8,391 nucleotides of DNA from Chitinophagaceae bacterium (GCA_025963615.1 JAOQAL010000656.1:1-8391); one strand, 5' to 3'. Shown: positions 1 through 7,461, counted from the first letter of the stretch. Notes: generated by a model not told the origin, from the letters alone. Program-made: numbers and translations.

Positions 1-54
1 CTGGAAGAAAATTCTTTAAGTACATTCAACACTTTCCAGGTTTAAGGTACTTAT

Positions 55-90
55 AACCGGGAGACATGCAACAGACCGAAGCGCACAATG
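55..90. repeat. Short dispersed element, copy 1
   Basis: Positions 55-90 align with 2248-2283 with the shared pattern CCGG-n-AGACAT, then AG, then GAAGCGCA-n-AATG. In both places the element is preceded by an AGGTTT or GGGTTT segment (39-44 here, 2230-2235 there), so the two probably derive from one larger composite repeat. Confidence 0.55.
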
Positions 91-202
91 CGTTCTGGAA
101 CGCCGCATCCTTTGCTTTTATTTTCTACCCACAAAGGTTGGGAACCCTTTCACTAATAAACAACGCGTTTTATGTGTTGAACAAGAGCCTGTCCGCCAAA
201 GG

Positions 203-265
203 AGGGTTGCCAACCTTAATGAGATTACTACTCTTTTGAGAGTGCTTTCAAAGGTTGGCAACCCT
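203..265. repeat. Long inverted repeat with 15-bp perfect arms
   Basis: AGGGTTGCCAACCTT at 203-217 is the exact reverse complement of 251-265. The 33-nt interval between them contains a second small hairpin (ACTCT 230-234, AGAGT 239-243, loop TTTG). Each arm is itself nearly palindromic and matches the element at 133-150. A transcript from either strand could fold into a long stem. No T-run follows directly, so it is not an obvious intrinsic terminator. Confidence 0.7.
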
Positions 266-273
266 TTGCTTTC

Positions 274-473
274 TTAGCCCGAAGGGCTAAAATTTGAATA
301 GCCCCCGGTTTGCAACCGGGGGTCACGTTGCAAAAAGGTTCAACAACCCGCAAAGCGGGTTGAATAATATAAAGGGCAATAGATGTTTGCCATTAAATTC
401 AACCCGCAGGCGGGTTGAGGGACCGTATCATTAATAACCACCGGTTCTATTCGTGTTAAAGCCCTTTGGGCTT
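274..473. repeat. Cluster of six short hairpins, REP/BIME-like
   Basis: Six stem-loops lie within 200 bp: TTAGCCC/GGGCTAA with loop GAA (274-290), CCCCCGGTT/AACCGGGGG with loop TGC (302-322), CAACCCGC/GCGGGTTG with loop AAA (344-362), the same stem with loop AG (400-417), AACC/GGTT with loop ACC (436-446) and AAGCCC/GGGCTT with loop TTT (459-473). The CAACCCGC stem occurs twice, and the AGCCC/GGGCT stem flanks the whole set. Stems are perfect while loops differ, which suggests conservation as structure. In other bacteria such elements are mobilised by IS200/IS605-like REP transposases; none is encoded here. Confidence 0.65.
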
Positions 474-579
474 CTGGGAATAACTATTGGTTCTTCCAAA
501 AACTATCAATTTTAAGAGTAGTAGGCTTTGAAACCCTTGCAGGCATTGAGTCTTATGGTTTTAATTTTTCAAAACCAGT

Positions 580-1947
580 TTATATCGTGCCGGGCAATGG
601 ATGCACCCACGGTTGGCGGTAAGGCCGTTGCAAAAGTTTAGTTGCTTCCGGATCGCCGATAATTTCCCGCTTCAAGGGATCATATCTTAATGGACGCCCT
701 AATTTCATGGAAACATTCGCGATGATGCAGCTGGCTGTAGAGATATGTCCTTCTTCAATATCCGCAATGGGCTTAACGCCTTTATCAATAGCGTTAAGAA
801 AATTGAGCATGTGCAGCCGGGTGGCGGGAGCAGCATTCAATTCAATCTCCGGTTCTTTCAGATCTTCCGGGTATTTTTCTTTTTCATACACAACATCTTT
901 ATGAATTTTTTTACCCTCCCCTTCCGGTATAAAATCATATTGCATGGTGCTGGCACAAAGGGTTCCTTTTTCACCATAAATTTTAAACGACCAGGGATAT
1001 TCAGGATCTGCAGGAGTGCCCCAGCTTCGATGTTGCCAAACACAATTCAACCCCGGATACTCAAACACAGCATGCTGCGTATCCGCAATATTACTCTTGC
1101 CGGTCTTATCCTGATAAATACCACCGGTTGAACTAATGCGTTCGGGCCAACCCAGGTTCAGCATCCAGCGTACCGTATCGAACATGTGAATGCACATGTC
1201 ACCCATGATCCCATTTCCATATTCCATAAAGGTGCGCCACCACCTTACATGTGGCAATCCATCATATTCACGTAAAGGCGCCGGACCTGTCCATCTTTCA
1301 TAATCAAAAAAATCAGGAACCTTTTCAACCGGTGGGTTACCGTTAGCCCGCATATGATAGTAACAGCACATTTCCACATGCGATACTTTTCCCAACATGC
1401 CTGTATCGATAATATTTTTCCTGGCTTCGATCAAATGAGGGGTGCTTTTGCGCTGCGTGCCCACCTGCACTACCCTGTTATATTTTCTGGCGGCAGCTAC
1501 CATGGCCTCTCCTTCCATAACGTCTACGCTGATTGGCTTTTGCACGTATACATGCGAGCCTGACTTCAGCGCATCGATGGTTTGCAGGGCATGCCAATGG
1601 TCTGGTGTCCCGATGAGTACAATGTCAGGTGAATGCGCTGCTAATAACTTCTGGTGATCGTTGTAGAGGGCCGGCTTTTTTTTGTTTGACTGGCGTTCGC
1701 CTACCATAGCGGCGGCATGTTCCAACTGGTGTTTGTCCACATCACAAAGCGCCACTACCTCTACCGGCGCTACCTGTATCAGCCTGAACAGGTCGCTTTT
1801 ACCATACCAACCGGTACCGATTAATGCTACGCGTCGCGGAGCCGGGCTGTTGAAAAAATCCATTCCATTGGCCCGAAGGGCTGTTAGTGCGAGTGCCGCA
1901 GAAGTTCCCCGGATAAAACTGCGACGGTGCATATTGAACTGGCTCAT
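580..1947 (-). CDS. Gfo/Idh/MocA family oxidoreductase, Tat-exported (455 aa)
   Basis: This is an NAD(P)-dependent dehydrogenase-type protein, probably acting on a sugar, inositol or related polyol in the periplasm; the substrate cannot be told from sequence. A twin-arginine signal (HRRSFIRG, residues 7-14) precedes a short Ala/Leu-rich segment. The Rossmann dinucleotide loop GTGWYG is at residues 44-49. The catalytic-lysine motif is QKP at 136-138 instead of the more usual EKP. The C-terminal half has G249-D250 followed by His254 and Asp257, the typical catalytic Asp/His arrangement. The ATG at 1947 has an A/T-rich upstream region without Shine-Dalgarno; Met6 is an alternative start. Length is normal for secreted members of the family. 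On the minus strand, TATCTTTA at 1984-1991 resembles the Bacteroidota -7 box with one mismatch. The gene stands alone, with repeat-rich gaps on both sides. Confidence 0.9.
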   Translation of the reverse strand: MSQFNMHRRSFIRGTSAALALTALRANGMDFFNSPAPRRVALIGTGWYGKSDLFRLIQVAPVEVVALCDVDKHQLEHAAAMVGERQSNKKKPALYNDHQKLLAAHSPDIVLIGTPDHWHALQTIDALKSGSHVYVQKPISVDVMEGEAMVAAARKYNRVVQVGTQRKSTPHLIEARKNIIDTGMLGKVSHVEMCCYYHMRANGNPPVEKVPDFFDYERWTGPAPLREYDGLPHVRWWRTFMEYGNGIMGDMCIHMFDTVRWMLNLGWPERISSTGGIYQDKTGKSNIADTQHAVFEYPGLNCVWQHRSWGTPADPEYPWSFKIYGEKGTLCASTMQYDFIPEGEGKKIHKDVVYEKEKYPEDLKEPEIELNAAPATRLHMLNFLNAIDKGVKPIADIEEGHISTASCIIANVSMKLGRPLRYDPLKREIIGDPEATKLLQRPYRQPWVHPLPGTI

Positions 1948-2023
1948 AAAACTTAAAAATTAAGTGGTAATGAAGAGACAGTTTAAAGATAACAAGCTTT
2001 CGCATTTAATGATGCATAAAAAC

Positions 2024-2070
2024 ATATTTCACGCAAAGGGCGCTAAGAAGCAAAGAACGCAAAGAGATGA
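2024..2070. repeat. Truncated copy of the ACGCAAAG repeat
   Basis: This 47-bp segment matches the first third of the two longer copies at 2109 and 2300, including ATATTTCACGCAAAGGGCGC and the following AAGAAGCAAAGAACGCAAAG. The match stops just after AGATGA. ACGCAAAG-type repeats are widely scattered between genes in many bacterial genomes; their function is not established. Confidence 0.8.
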
Positions 2071-2108
2071 TGTGTTAAGAATCCATCTTTACTTTCTCAA
2101 CAACTCTG

Positions 2109-2248
2109 AATATTTCACGCAAAGGGCGCCAAGAAGCAAAGAACGCAAAGAGATGAATCGTTTCTCCCCCGATTGTTCATTGAGGGTATCGGGGGCAGGA
2201 AAATTATTTAGGTAATTTAAAAACGATCCGGGTTTCGAACCCTTGTGG
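2109..2248. repeat. 140-bp direct repeat, copy A
   Basis: By hand alignment this copy agrees with 2300-2439 at about nine of ten positions with one single-base indel. It begins with the ACGCAAAG-type segment, continues through a potential hairpin (CCCCCGAT 2166-2173 with ATCGGGGG 2188-2195), and ends in a second hairpin (GGGTT 2230-2234 with AACCC 2238-2242). It is followed directly by the tail element at 2248-2283. Confidence 0.8.
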
Positions 2249-2283
2249 CCGGTAGACATTCACCAGTAGCGAAGCGCAAAATG
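2248..2283. repeat. Short dispersed element, copy 2
   Basis: Relative of 55-90, sharing AGACAT and GAAGCGCA-n-AATG in the same order and spacing. It directly follows repeat copy A and fills much of the spacer between copies A and B. Confidence 0.55.
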
Positions 2284-2299
2284 AGGCTGTATCAAAAGG

Positions 2300-2439
2300 A
2301 ATATTTCACGCGAAGGTCGCAAAGAAGCAAAGAACGCAAAGAGATGAATCGTTTCTCCCTTGATTGTTCATTGAGAGTATCGGGGGCAGGAAAATATTTA
2401 GGTAAATTAAAAACTTCCCAGGTTTCGAATACCTGTGGG
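2300..2439. repeat. 140-bp direct repeat, copy B
   Basis: Second copy of the repeat, offset by 191 bp from copy A. The first hairpin is kept as RNA although two bases changed: CCCTTGAT (2357-2364) can still pair with ATCGGGGG (2379-2386) through two G-U pairs. The second hairpin is rebuilt as AGGT (2420-2423) with ACCT (2431-2434). Copy B lacks the tail element found after copy A. Confidence 0.8.
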
Positions 2440-2584
2440 GCAGGCTGCCAACTGATCGTGACTATTTCATTTTTTTGCGCTAAACGCAATGGGTCAAAAC
2501 GTAATCTTACCTTTTAAATAGCGTAGTTGTTGGTATTGCAGGCAATCAAAAATTGATCGTGCTTTGTAATATAAAGTGGTAACT

Positions 2585-2791
2585 ATGGAATTAATGATGT
2601 ACATCGGCAACGACCTGATAGAATCCATCCCGCTGGATCACAAAAACATTCCCAATCCCGGCTACCTTGGCAGTTTCAAGCGCAACCTTAAAACGAAGTA
2701 TTGCGAATTAATACAGCAGCAACCAGAACCACCTGAGTTTATAGTAATTCATTCTATCCCTCAATCTTTCCAGGCAAATAGTAATCATTAA
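2585..2791 (+). CDS. Small hypothetical protein (68 aa)
   Basis: I do not recognise a named family. The frame begins ATG-GAA-TTA-ATG-ATG; a GTG nine bases upstream (2576) is a less likely start. Codon choice (GGC AAC GAC CTG, ATC CCG CTG GAT) looks like a real gene rather than repeat translation. The protein has a hydrophobic start (MELMMYIG), then acidic and basic stretches with several Pro and Gln residues in the second half (QQQPEPPEF), and no transmembrane segment, signal peptide or cysteine motif. It is probably a small cytoplasmic protein. It converges with the kinase gene that ends at 2897 and is not in an operon. It could also be a decayed fragment; comparison with related genomes would settle that. 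Confidence 0.55.
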   Translation: MELMMYIGNDLIESIPLDHKNIPNPGYLGSFKRNLKTKYCELIQQQPEPPEFIVIHSIPQSFQANSNH

Positions 2792-2799
2792 GAAAGGGT

Positions 2800-2824
2800 T
2801 AGTGAAAACTATTTATTTTTTTTA
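2800..2824 (+). terminator. Weak intrinsic terminator after the small ORF
   Basis: TAGT (2800-2803), loop GAAA and ACTA (2808-2811) form a four-pair stem, followed by a T-rich tract from 2812. The stem is short, so this is only a candidate, but it lies 9 bp after the stop codon in the expected place. Confidence 0.3.
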
Positions 2825-2856
2825 ACCGGTTGCCTGGCTATCTCCGGCTGGTAATC

Positions 2857-2889
2857 AAAAAATCATTTTTTATTCCCGGAAAGCCCGGG
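2857..2889 (-). terminator. Candidate terminator of the PfkB kinase gene
   Basis: Read on the minus strand just after the kinase stop, CCCGG (2889-2885) can pair with CCGGG (2879-2875) across a five-base loop. An A/T palindrome (2857-2871) follows and supplies a run of six T. The T-run is not immediately next to the G/C stem, so confidence is moderate. Confidence 0.4.
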
Positions 2890-2896
2890 CAGGAAT

Positions 2897-3820
2897 TCAT
2901 ACAAGTTCAATATCAAAATTAACCAGTTCTTTAAACTGCCTGATGCGGGCGTCAATATCCTGGTGATTAATTTCTTTGAGCCGTGTAGCGCCGAATTTTT
3001 CAACACAAAAACTGGCCATCGCGCTGCCGACAATAATGGCTGTCTTCATATTATCGAAGGACACATCTTTTGTTTTAGCGAGATACCCCATAAAGCCTCC
3101 GGCAAAGGTGTCGCCGGCGCCAGTTGGATCAAATACGTCTTCAAGTGGCAGGGCAGGCGCGAAGAATACGCTGTCGCCATGAAAAAGCAAAGCCCCATGT
3201 TCTCCTTTCTTAATCACCAGGTATTTCGGTCCCATGGTTAAAATATCTTTGGCCGCTTTTACCAGAGAGTATTGTCCGGTTAGCTGCCTGGCTTCGGCAT
3301 CATTGATCATGAGTACATCCACCATGGTGAGTAGTTGTTGCAATTCAGGTAGCGCTATTTCCATCCAGAAATTCATCGTGTCCATTGCAATGAGCTTCGG
3401 TCTTTTTTTCATTTGCTTAATGACACTGATCTGCACAGCTGGCGCCAGGTTGCCCAACATCAGGAATTCCGAATCCTGGTAACTATCGGGCACTTTAGGG
3501 TTGAAATCAGCGAGCACATTGAGGTCTGTTATCAGCGTATCCCGGCTATTCATGTCTTCATGATAGCGGCCGCTCCAGAAAAATGATTTTTTATCAGGTA
3601 TTATTTCCACGCCTTCCAGTTGCACCCCACGACCTTTCAGTTCTTCCATTTCTTCCGTTGGAAAATCATACCCTACAATGGATACCTGTTGTACGGGTTT
3701 TACAAAGTTGGCTGCTGCATAAGCCACATAAGTAGCAGCACCGCCAACTATCTTATCTACTTTCCCGAAAGGAGTTTCTATAGCATCAAAAGCCATGGAG
3801 CCCACTACGATTAACGACAT
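2897..3820 (-). CDS. PfkB-family sugar or nucleoside kinase (307 aa)
   Basis: Predicted cytoplasmic ATP-dependent kinase of the ribokinase/PfkB superfamily; the phosphorylated substrate is not clear. The N-terminal strand (IVVGSMAFDAIETP, residues 4-17) and the Gly-Gly pair at 26-27 (GGAATY) fit the substrate-binding side. An N-x-x-E element (NDAE, 173-176) and KKGEHGA (204-210) are typical of the family. The second PfkB signature DPTGAGDTFAGGF lies at 231-243, with Asp237 as the expected catalytic base and the GAG as anion hole. Full length for the family. ATG at 3820, with no Shine-Dalgarno. It is transcribed divergently from the TetR gene and stands alone otherwise. A TAAGTTTG box (minus strand, 3929-3922) may be its promoter, implying a leader of about 100 nt. 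Confidence 0.88.
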   Translation of the reverse strand: MSLIVVGSMAFDAIETPFGKVDKIVGGAATYVAYAAANFVKPVQQVSIVGYDFPTEEMEELKGRGVQLEGVEIIPDKKSFFWSGRYHEDMNSRDTLITDLNVLADFNPKVPDSYQDSEFLMLGNLAPAVQISVIKQMKKRPKLIAMDTMNFWMEIALPELQQLLTMVDVLMINDAEARQLTGQYSLVKAAKDILTMGPKYLVIKKGEHGALLFHGDSVFFAPALPLEDVFDPTGAGDTFAGGFMGYLAKTKDVSFDNMKTAIIVGSAMASFCVEKFGATRLKEINHQDIDARIRQFKELVNFDIELV

Positions 3821-3921
3821 GTTGAATTATTTTGTTAATAATTGAGCCGGAGTAATGAGTCTGAAGCCGGACAAACAGGTGCCGTCTTTAACAATCCATT
3901 GCCGACCGGACAAAGAGCGTG

Positions 3922-3929
3922 CAAACTTA
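3922..3929 (-). promoter_or_regulatory. Candidate -7 box for the kinase gene
   Basis: The minus strand reads TAAGTTTG, a match to the Bacteroidota consensus TAnnTTTG. No good TTTG lies at the expected -33 position, so only the -7 part is supported. Confidence 0.35.
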
Positions 3930-3991
3930 TATGAAATTGGGTAAATTGTTTAGTTGATCTTTCATCATGGATGCTCCCCTGATATTTTCAG

Positions 3992-4006
3992 ATTGGAAAG
4001 TCCAAT
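3992..4006. promoter_or_regulatory. Perfect inverted repeat, possible TetR operator
   Basis: ATTGGA (3992-3997) and TCCAAT (4001-4006) are perfect inverted halves with a 3-bp centre AAG. The site is 86 bp upstream of the TetR start and in the shared divergent region. TetR proteins bind short palindromes, often near their own genes; binding here is not shown. Confidence 0.3.
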
Positions 4007-4079
4007 TATTTTAGAATTTCTTAACCTTCTCTATTCAACATCACACTGCAACACCCGTTAGTTTTTCATCGTTCTGTGT

Positions 4080-4087
4080 TATCTTTG
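4080..4087 (+). promoter_or_regulatory. Candidate -7 box for the TetR gene
   Basis: TATCTTTG fits TAnnTTTG exactly and ends only 5 bp before the ATG at 4093. If it is used, transcription would begin at or next to the start codon, giving a leaderless or nearly leaderless mRNA. A partial -33 match (TTAG, 4058-4061) is present. Confidence 0.45.
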
Positions 4088-4092
4088 GGGGC

Positions 4093-4686
4093 ATGGTAAA
4101 GAATCAACGTCGTAAGGCGTCCAAGAAAGATATTATTTTGCAAAAAGCGGCTGCGATGTTTCGTGAAAAAGGGTTTGCCGCCACGTCGATGCGTGACCTG
4201 GCAGAGTCGGTTGGTATTGAAGCAGCGAGCCTGTACAATCACATCCGTTCCAAAAACGAAATACTGGAAGCGATTTGTTTTAATGTAGCCAACCGCTTTA
4301 CAACCAATATGGAAGGCCTTGAGGCCAGCCGGGACAGTTCTATTCAGAAAGTCGAAACCCTGCTCCGCTTTCATATCCGGCAGATGGTGGATAATTATGA
4401 AGAAGTATATGTAAGCGACCGCGAATGGAAACACCTGGAAGATCCTTACCTGAGTAATTTTCAAACACAACGCCGCAGTTACCGCAAACGTTTTGCTGCT
4501 ATTATTGAAGAAGGTATTGAGAAAAAAGAAATAAAAAGCATTGATGCTTCTACTGCCGTCCTTATTATGCTGCATGCTATTAGCGGCATCGAAAGCTGGC
4601 ACCGCTCCAAAGAAAAAATAAATGGGGAAGAACTGGAAAATAATATGGTGGTGATTTTGACCGATGGATTGCGGAAAACGGTTTAA
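4093..4686 (+). CDS. TetR/AcrR-family transcriptional regulator (197 aa)
   Basis: Predicted one-component regulator that acts as a dimeric DNA-binding protein, usually a repressor released by a small ligand. The N-terminal domain has the expected helices: ILQKAAAMFREKGF (15-28), then the helix-turn-helix at about 31-54 with TSMRDLAESVGIEAASLYNH and the RSKNEIL segment after it. The remaining residues (about 60-197) form the variable ligand-binding and dimer domain, with no recognisable signature. Basic residues at the start (KNQRRKASKK) precede the first helix. The reductase gene begins 68 bp downstream on the same strand, which suggests a regulator-target pair. In Thermus a TetR protein (PaaR) controls phenylacetate genes; a similar role here is inference. 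The ATG choice fits the domain start. Confidence 0.9.
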   Translation: MVKNQRRKASKKDIILQKAAAMFREKGFAATSMRDLAESVGIEAASLYNHIRSKNEILEAICFNVANRFTTNMEGLEASRDSSIQKVETLLRFHIRQMVDNYEEVYVSDREWKHLEDPYLSNFQTQRRSYRKRFAAIIEEGIEKKEIKSIDASTAVLIMLHAISGIESWHRSKEKINGEELENNMVVILTDGLRKTV

Positions 4687-4703
4687 AATTTCTTTGATTG
4701 AGG

Positions 4704-4738
4704 TTTGGAATTTAGCAGTGGAGGGTTCTTTATAGTTG
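4704..4738 (+). promoter_or_regulatory. Candidate promoter of the PaaE-like reductase gene
   Basis: TTTG at 4704-4707 and TATAGTTG at 4731-4738 resemble the -33 and -7 boxes of Bacteroidota promoters with 23 bp between them; the second box has one mismatch. The ATG at 4755 would give a very short leader. The gene could instead be read from the TetR promoter. Confidence 0.35.
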
Positions 4739-4748
4739 AAATTTTCAA
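4736..4748. promoter_or_regulatory. Palindrome overlapping the reductase promoter
   Basis: TTGAAA (4736-4741) and TTTCAA (4743-4748) are perfect inverted halves around one T, seven bases upstream of the reductase ATG and overlapping the candidate -7 box. It could be an operator, but its sequence differs from the 3992-4006 palindrome and it is A/T-rich enough to occur by chance. Confidence 0.22.
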
Positions 4749-4754
4749 ACCGGC

Positions 4755-5828
4755 ATGAGCATTCATTTTCACAAATTGAAGATTAGGGAAGTAAAAAAAG
4801 AAACGGGTGATTGTGTATCCATTGTTTTTTATGTTCCCGATGAATTAAAAAATGTCTATTCATTTTCACATGGGCAGAATGTAACGCTGCGTACCAGTAT
4901 CCTTGGCGAAGAGGTGCGCCGTTCCTACTCTATTTGTGCGGCGCCTTATGAAAATGAATTAAGAGTAGCGGTCAAGAGAGCAGAAAAGGGTTTGTTTTCC
5001 GGTTTTGCGAACAGCGAACTGAAGGCTGGCGACGAAATAGAAGTCCTACCTCCTACGGGTAAATTTTATACATCCCTTCATGGTACCCAGAAAAAAAACT
5101 ATCTAGCCCTGGCAGCAGGGAGCGGTATCACCCCTGTTATTTCTATCATCAAAACAACATTAAACGAAGAACCGCTGTCCCGGTTTACCTTAGTGTATAG
5201 TAACCGCAGCCGAAGTTCCATTATTTTTTTAGAAGAGCTGGAAGCGTTAAAAAACAAATACATCAACCGCTTTATTTTAATCAATATTCTCAGCCGGGAA
5301 AAAACAGACGCGCCGGTTAATTCAGGAAGACTTAATTATAACAAATTGAATGAACTGGACAAACTGGTGGACTATCAAACCATGGACGAACTATTCATTT
5401 GCGGGCCGGAAGAAATGATTTTTACAATCCATGATTTTTTAATTGCCCGGGGAATTGAAAAAAAGAAAATACATTTTGAGTTATTTAATACAGTAAAAAG
5501 AAAGAGAACAGAAGATAGAAGCAAGAAGACAGAAGATGATAAGTACCAAAGCAAGGTTGTTATTAAACTTGATGGAAGAACTTTTGATTTTGATTTAAAG
5601 TTTGACGGGGATTGTATTCTGGATGCTGCGTTGAAGCAGGGTGCTGATTTGCCATATGCCTGCAAAGGCGGTGTATGCGCCAGTTGCCGGGCTAAGCTGA
5701 CGGAAGGCGAGGTGGATATGGAAATGAACTGGGCGCTGGAACCGGAAGAAATAGAGCAAGGGTATATACTCACCTGCCAAAGCCATCCAAAAACAGAGCG
5801 AGTAGTCATTGATTTTGACAACCGTTAA
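4755..5828 (+). CDS. PaaE-like FAD/NAD(P)/2Fe-2S oxidoreductase (357 aa)
   Basis: Predicted cytoplasmic electron-transfer reductase that passes electrons from NAD(P)H through FAD and a [2Fe-2S] cluster to an oxygenase. In order: an FAD-binding barrel (about 1-105) with RRSYSIC at 55-61; an NAD-binding domain (about 110-245) with LAAGSGITPV at 118-127 and a CGPEEM motif near its end; a charged linker (about 246-265); and a C-terminal plant-type ferredoxin domain with Cys303, Cys308, Cys311 and Cys341 (C-x4-C-x2-C-x29-C). Length and domain order match PaaE, the reductase of phenylacetyl-CoA epoxidase, but no paaABCD genes are next to it, so it may serve another oxygenase. The linker holds a 21-nt tandem repeat. 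It probably forms a unit with the upstream TetR gene. Confidence 0.88.
   Translation: MSIHFHKLKIREVKKETGDCVSIVFYVPDELKNVYSFSHGQNVTLRTSILGEEVRRSYSICAAPYENELRVAVKRAEKGLFSGFANSELKAGDEIEVLPPTGKFYTSLHGTQKKNYLALAAGSGITPVISIIKTTLNEEPLSRFTLVYSNRSRSSIIFLEELEALKNKYINRFILINILSREKTDAPVNSGRLNYNKLNELDKLVDYQTMDELFICGPEEMIFTIHDFLIARGIEKKKIHFELFNTVKRKRTEDRSKKTEDDKYQSKVVIKLDGRTFDFDLKFDGDCILDAALKQGADLPYACKGGVCASCRAKLTEGEVDMEMNWALEPEEIEQGYILTCQSHPKTERVVIDFDNR
5505..5546 (+). repeat. Two 21-nt tandem repeats in the reductase linker
   Basis: The nine bases ACAGAAGAT occur at 5508-5516 and 5529-5537, 21 nt apart and in frame, giving two KTED/RTED-type heptapeptides (Thr252-Asp254 and Thr259-Asp261). The surrounding DNA is purine-rich, unlike the domains on either side. 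It may be a small repeat expansion tolerated in a flexible linker between the NAD and ferredoxin domains. Confidence 0.6.
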
Positions 5829-6121
5829 TTTTTTATAAACCATCTAATGGTAAAAGAAAGAAGGGAAAATCATACTGCAGCCTGGTTGAAGCTGAATGAA
5901 GCAAAAGCATTGAAAATAAAATATTCTGTTGAGACAACAAAAACATAGAAAGACATAACCACTACATAGGGTGTATCGGATATGCAGGTACACCGGATTC
6001 AAAACGGGTGAAAACTGGGCGACTGTGAAATTGCCAAAGAAATAAATAACGGATAATCAACCCTTGTGGCCTAATTTTGTTATCCTTATTGAATTAAAAC
6101 ATTAATTGAAAATCTTTAGTT
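5829..6121. other. Intergenic gap between reductase and SOD gene
   Basis: No confident gene is visible. Two tiny frames (5847-5948, 33 codons; 5971-6045, 24 codons with GTG start) are too short to call. A hairpin lies at 5970-5994: GGTGTATC pairs with GGTACACC as RNA (one T-G pair) around a nine-base loop. The right end contains the candidate SOD promoter box at 6072-6079. No clear intrinsic terminator follows the reductase gene, only a T-run at about 5829-5834. Confidence 0.5.
6072..6079 (+). promoter_or_regulatory. Candidate -7 box for the SOD gene
   Basis: TAATTTTG matches TAnnTTTG exactly, 42 bp before the SOD start codon. A good TTTG at -33 is not visible, so spacing support is missing. 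Confidence 0.45.
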
Positions 6122-6721
6122 ATGGCATTTACATTACCTGCGCTGCCTTATGCACACAATGCTTTGGAACCGCATATTGACGAGCTGACCATGCAGATAC
6201 ATCATGGAAAACATCACCAGGCATATATTGACAATCTTAATAAAGCAATAGCCGGCACTCCGAATGAAGGCAAATCGCTCGAAGAGCTTGTAAAATCAGC
6301 GGGGAGCATAAGTCCCGCTGTACGTAATAACGGTGGCGGTCATTGGAACCATAGTTTTTTCTGGGAAATCCTGGGACCGAATGCCGGGGGTAAACCTTCG
6401 GGAAAATTGGCAGAGGCTATTGATGCTGCCTTTGGGTCGTTTGAAGCTTTCCAGGAAAAATTCGCAACAGCGGGTGCTACAAGATTTGGCAGTGGTTGGG
6501 CATGGTTGATTGTTAAAGATGGTAAATTAGAAGTTAGTTCAACTCCTAACCAGGATAATCCTTTGATGGATGTGGCTGAAGTAAAAGGCACACCGATCCT
6601 GGGCGTGGATGTTTGGGAACATGCTTACTACCTGAAATACCAGAACAAACGACCTGATTATTTAAAAGCGATCTGGAATGTAATTGACTGGAATAAGGTT
6701 GCCAAAAAATATAAACCCTAA
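6122..6721 (+). CDS. Superoxide dismutase, Fe/Mn family (199 aa)
   Basis: Predicted to convert superoxide to hydrogen peroxide and oxygen in the cytoplasm; there is no signal peptide. The four metal ligands are His27, His77 (in GHWNHSFFW), Asp163 and His167, the last two inside the family signature DVWEHAYY (163-170). The active-site Gln appears to be Gln144 in NQDNP, with Gly at the position where iron enzymes carry Gln; this pattern favours manganese or a cambialistic enzyme, as Bacteroides are known to make, over a strict iron type. Length is normal. The ATG at 6122 fits the conserved start ([15 protein letters not shown]). There is no Shine-Dalgarno. The gene stands alone and converges with yidD, with a heptamer tandem repeat right after the stop. 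Confidence 0.95.
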   Translation: MAFTLPALPYAHNALEPHIDELTMQIHHGKHHQAYIDNLNKAIAGTPNEGKSLEELVKSAGSISPAVRNNGGGHWNHSFFWEILGPNAGGKPSGKLAEAIDAAFGSFEAFQEKFATAGATRFGSGWAWLIVKDGKLEVSSTPNQDNPLMDVAEVKGTPILGVDVWEHAYYLKYQNKRPDYLKAIWNVIDWNKVAKKYKP

Positions 6722-6758
6722 AGGCTGGATGCTAGATGCTAGATACTGGATGCTGGAT
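6721..6758. repeat. Heptanucleotide tandem repeat
   Basis: GATGCTA, GATGCTA, GATACTG, GATGCTG and a final GAT follow each other from 6728 to 6758, with a degenerate copy before (6721-6727). It lies immediately after the SOD stop codon. The units are imperfect, so it is an old or diverging array. Confidence 0.75.
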
Positions 6759-6814
6759 CCTCGTTAATTTTCATAGGGACGCCTCATTTTTATTTGCCTT
6801 ATCGGGTGGAGGTT

Positions 6815-7045
6815 TTATGGAACCGGGTCATAACCACTGCCGCCCCAGGGATGGCAGCGTGAAATTCTTCTTATTGTCAGCCACAAGCCTTTAAATAATC
6901 CATATTTTTTAAAGGCTTGCTCTGCATAATGAGAACAGGTGGGTGTAAAACGGCATTGTGATCCGAGCCAGGGTGAAATGATCCATTGATAAAGTTTAAT
7001 CAATGCAATGAATGGAAGGCTAAGAAACCTGAGTATCGATTTCAT
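6815..7045 (-). CDS. yidD: Membrane protein insertion efficiency factor YidD (76 aa)
   Basis: Small inner-membrane-associated protein thought to help YidC insert membrane proteins. The N-terminal segment (about 4-23) is amphipathic or hydrophobic. The family core [14 protein letters not shown] is at residues 31-44, with Cys31, Cys37 and the Pro-Thr pair, and the C-terminal motif [14 protein letters not shown] is at 63-76. The ATG at 7045 is chosen over a TTG one codon upstream (7048). It overlaps the end of rnpA by 26 bp in another frame, which indicates coupled translation. Gene order rpmH-rnpA-yidD is the usual one in many bacteria. It converges with the SOD gene. Confidence 0.93.
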   Translation of the reverse strand: MKSILRFLSLPFIALIKLYQWIISPWLGSQCRFTPTCSHYAEQAFKKYGLFKGLWLTIRRISRCHPWGGSGYDPVP

Positions 7046-7442
7046 CAAGTAGTTTTAAAAGCTTATCCAAAATTACACGTACTTTATTGTAAACCGGTTC
7101 ATAGGCCGGGAGCTCTTTGGCGGTATAAATGAAAAAGACATTTAACGATGCGTTCGTTTCTTTCAATTTTTCCAGTGCTATATTTTTTTGCAAGCGCCAC
7201 GCTTCTTTTGTAATTCTTTTAATGCGGTTCCTGTCAACGGCTTTCTTAAAGTTTTTGGTGCCAACCCCGGCTCCAAATTTTAAATTACCGATGGGGTTGC
7301 CACCCGTTAAGCGGGAGGACTTATATATATAGTAAACCCGGAAAGGAAAAACATTAAAAGTCTTTCCTTCTTTAAATAGTTGCTCAATCAGCTTCCGGCT
7401 TTTCAGCCGTTCATTTTTTCCAAGTGTGAATTGTTTCGCCAC
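7020..7442 (-). CDS. rnpA: Ribonuclease P protein component (140 aa)
   Basis: Protein subunit of RNase P, which works with the RNA subunit to remove the 5' leader of precursor tRNAs. The N-terminal part has [19 protein letters not shown] (5-23), and the RNA-binding signature RNRIKR lies at 71-76 after KKAVD, as expected for the family. The C-terminal tail is slightly longer than in short homologues, as is common in Bacteroidota. The start is GTG at 7442; a stop codon lies in frame two codons upstream, and no other good start precedes the conserved region. It follows rpmH with a 93-bp gap containing a terminator and overlaps yidD. Confidence 0.95.
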   Translation of the reverse strand: MAKQFTLGKNERLKSRKLIEQLFKEGKTFNVFPFRVYYIYKSSRLTGGNPIGNLKFGAGVGTKNFKKAVDRNRIKRITKEAWRLQKNIALEKLKETNASLNVFFIYTAKELPAYEPVYNKVRVILDKLLKLLDEIDTQVS

Positions 7443-7461
7443 GAATTAAACCCATTGATAA

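Larger units (their letters stand above)
1..579. repeat. Gene-free repeat mosaic of small hairpins
   Basis: No credible coding region is visible in this stretch. It carries three copies of an imperfect palindrome of the form AAAGGTTGnnAACCCTTT (133-150, 203-217 inverted, 250-267). These are followed by a run of short hairpins with 2-3 nt loops at 274-290, 302-322, 344-362, 400-417, 436-446 and 459-473. A further short element at 55-90 has a relative at 2248-2283. The arrangement resembles the REP/BIME-type mosaics of other bacteria; that comparison is inference. The stretch lies downstream of the minus-strand oxidoreductase, and its hairpins could protect or end that transcript. Confidence 0.7.
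1948..2584. other. Gene-free gap with direct repeats
   Basis: No supported gene is present. Open frames here are translations of repeats rich in Lys, Arg, Glu and Gln and lack any recognisable fold or start context. The stretch contains the promoter region of the upstream oxidoreductase (minus strand), a partial repeat at 2024-2070, two 140-bp repeat copies (2109-2248 and 2300-2439), a short shared tail element (2248-2283), and the leader of the small ORF that starts at 2585. Confidence 0.7.
3821..4092. promoter_or_regulatory. Divergent intergenic region between kinase and TetR gene
   Basis: This 272-bp gap holds the start regions of two divergent genes. Visible are a candidate kinase -7 box (3922-3929), a perfect inverted repeat (3992-4006), a candidate TetR-gene -7 box (4080-4087), and the direct repeat CCGGACAAA at 3867-3875 and 3906-3914. 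Autoregulation by the TetR protein is the simplest reading and is inference. Confidence 0.45.
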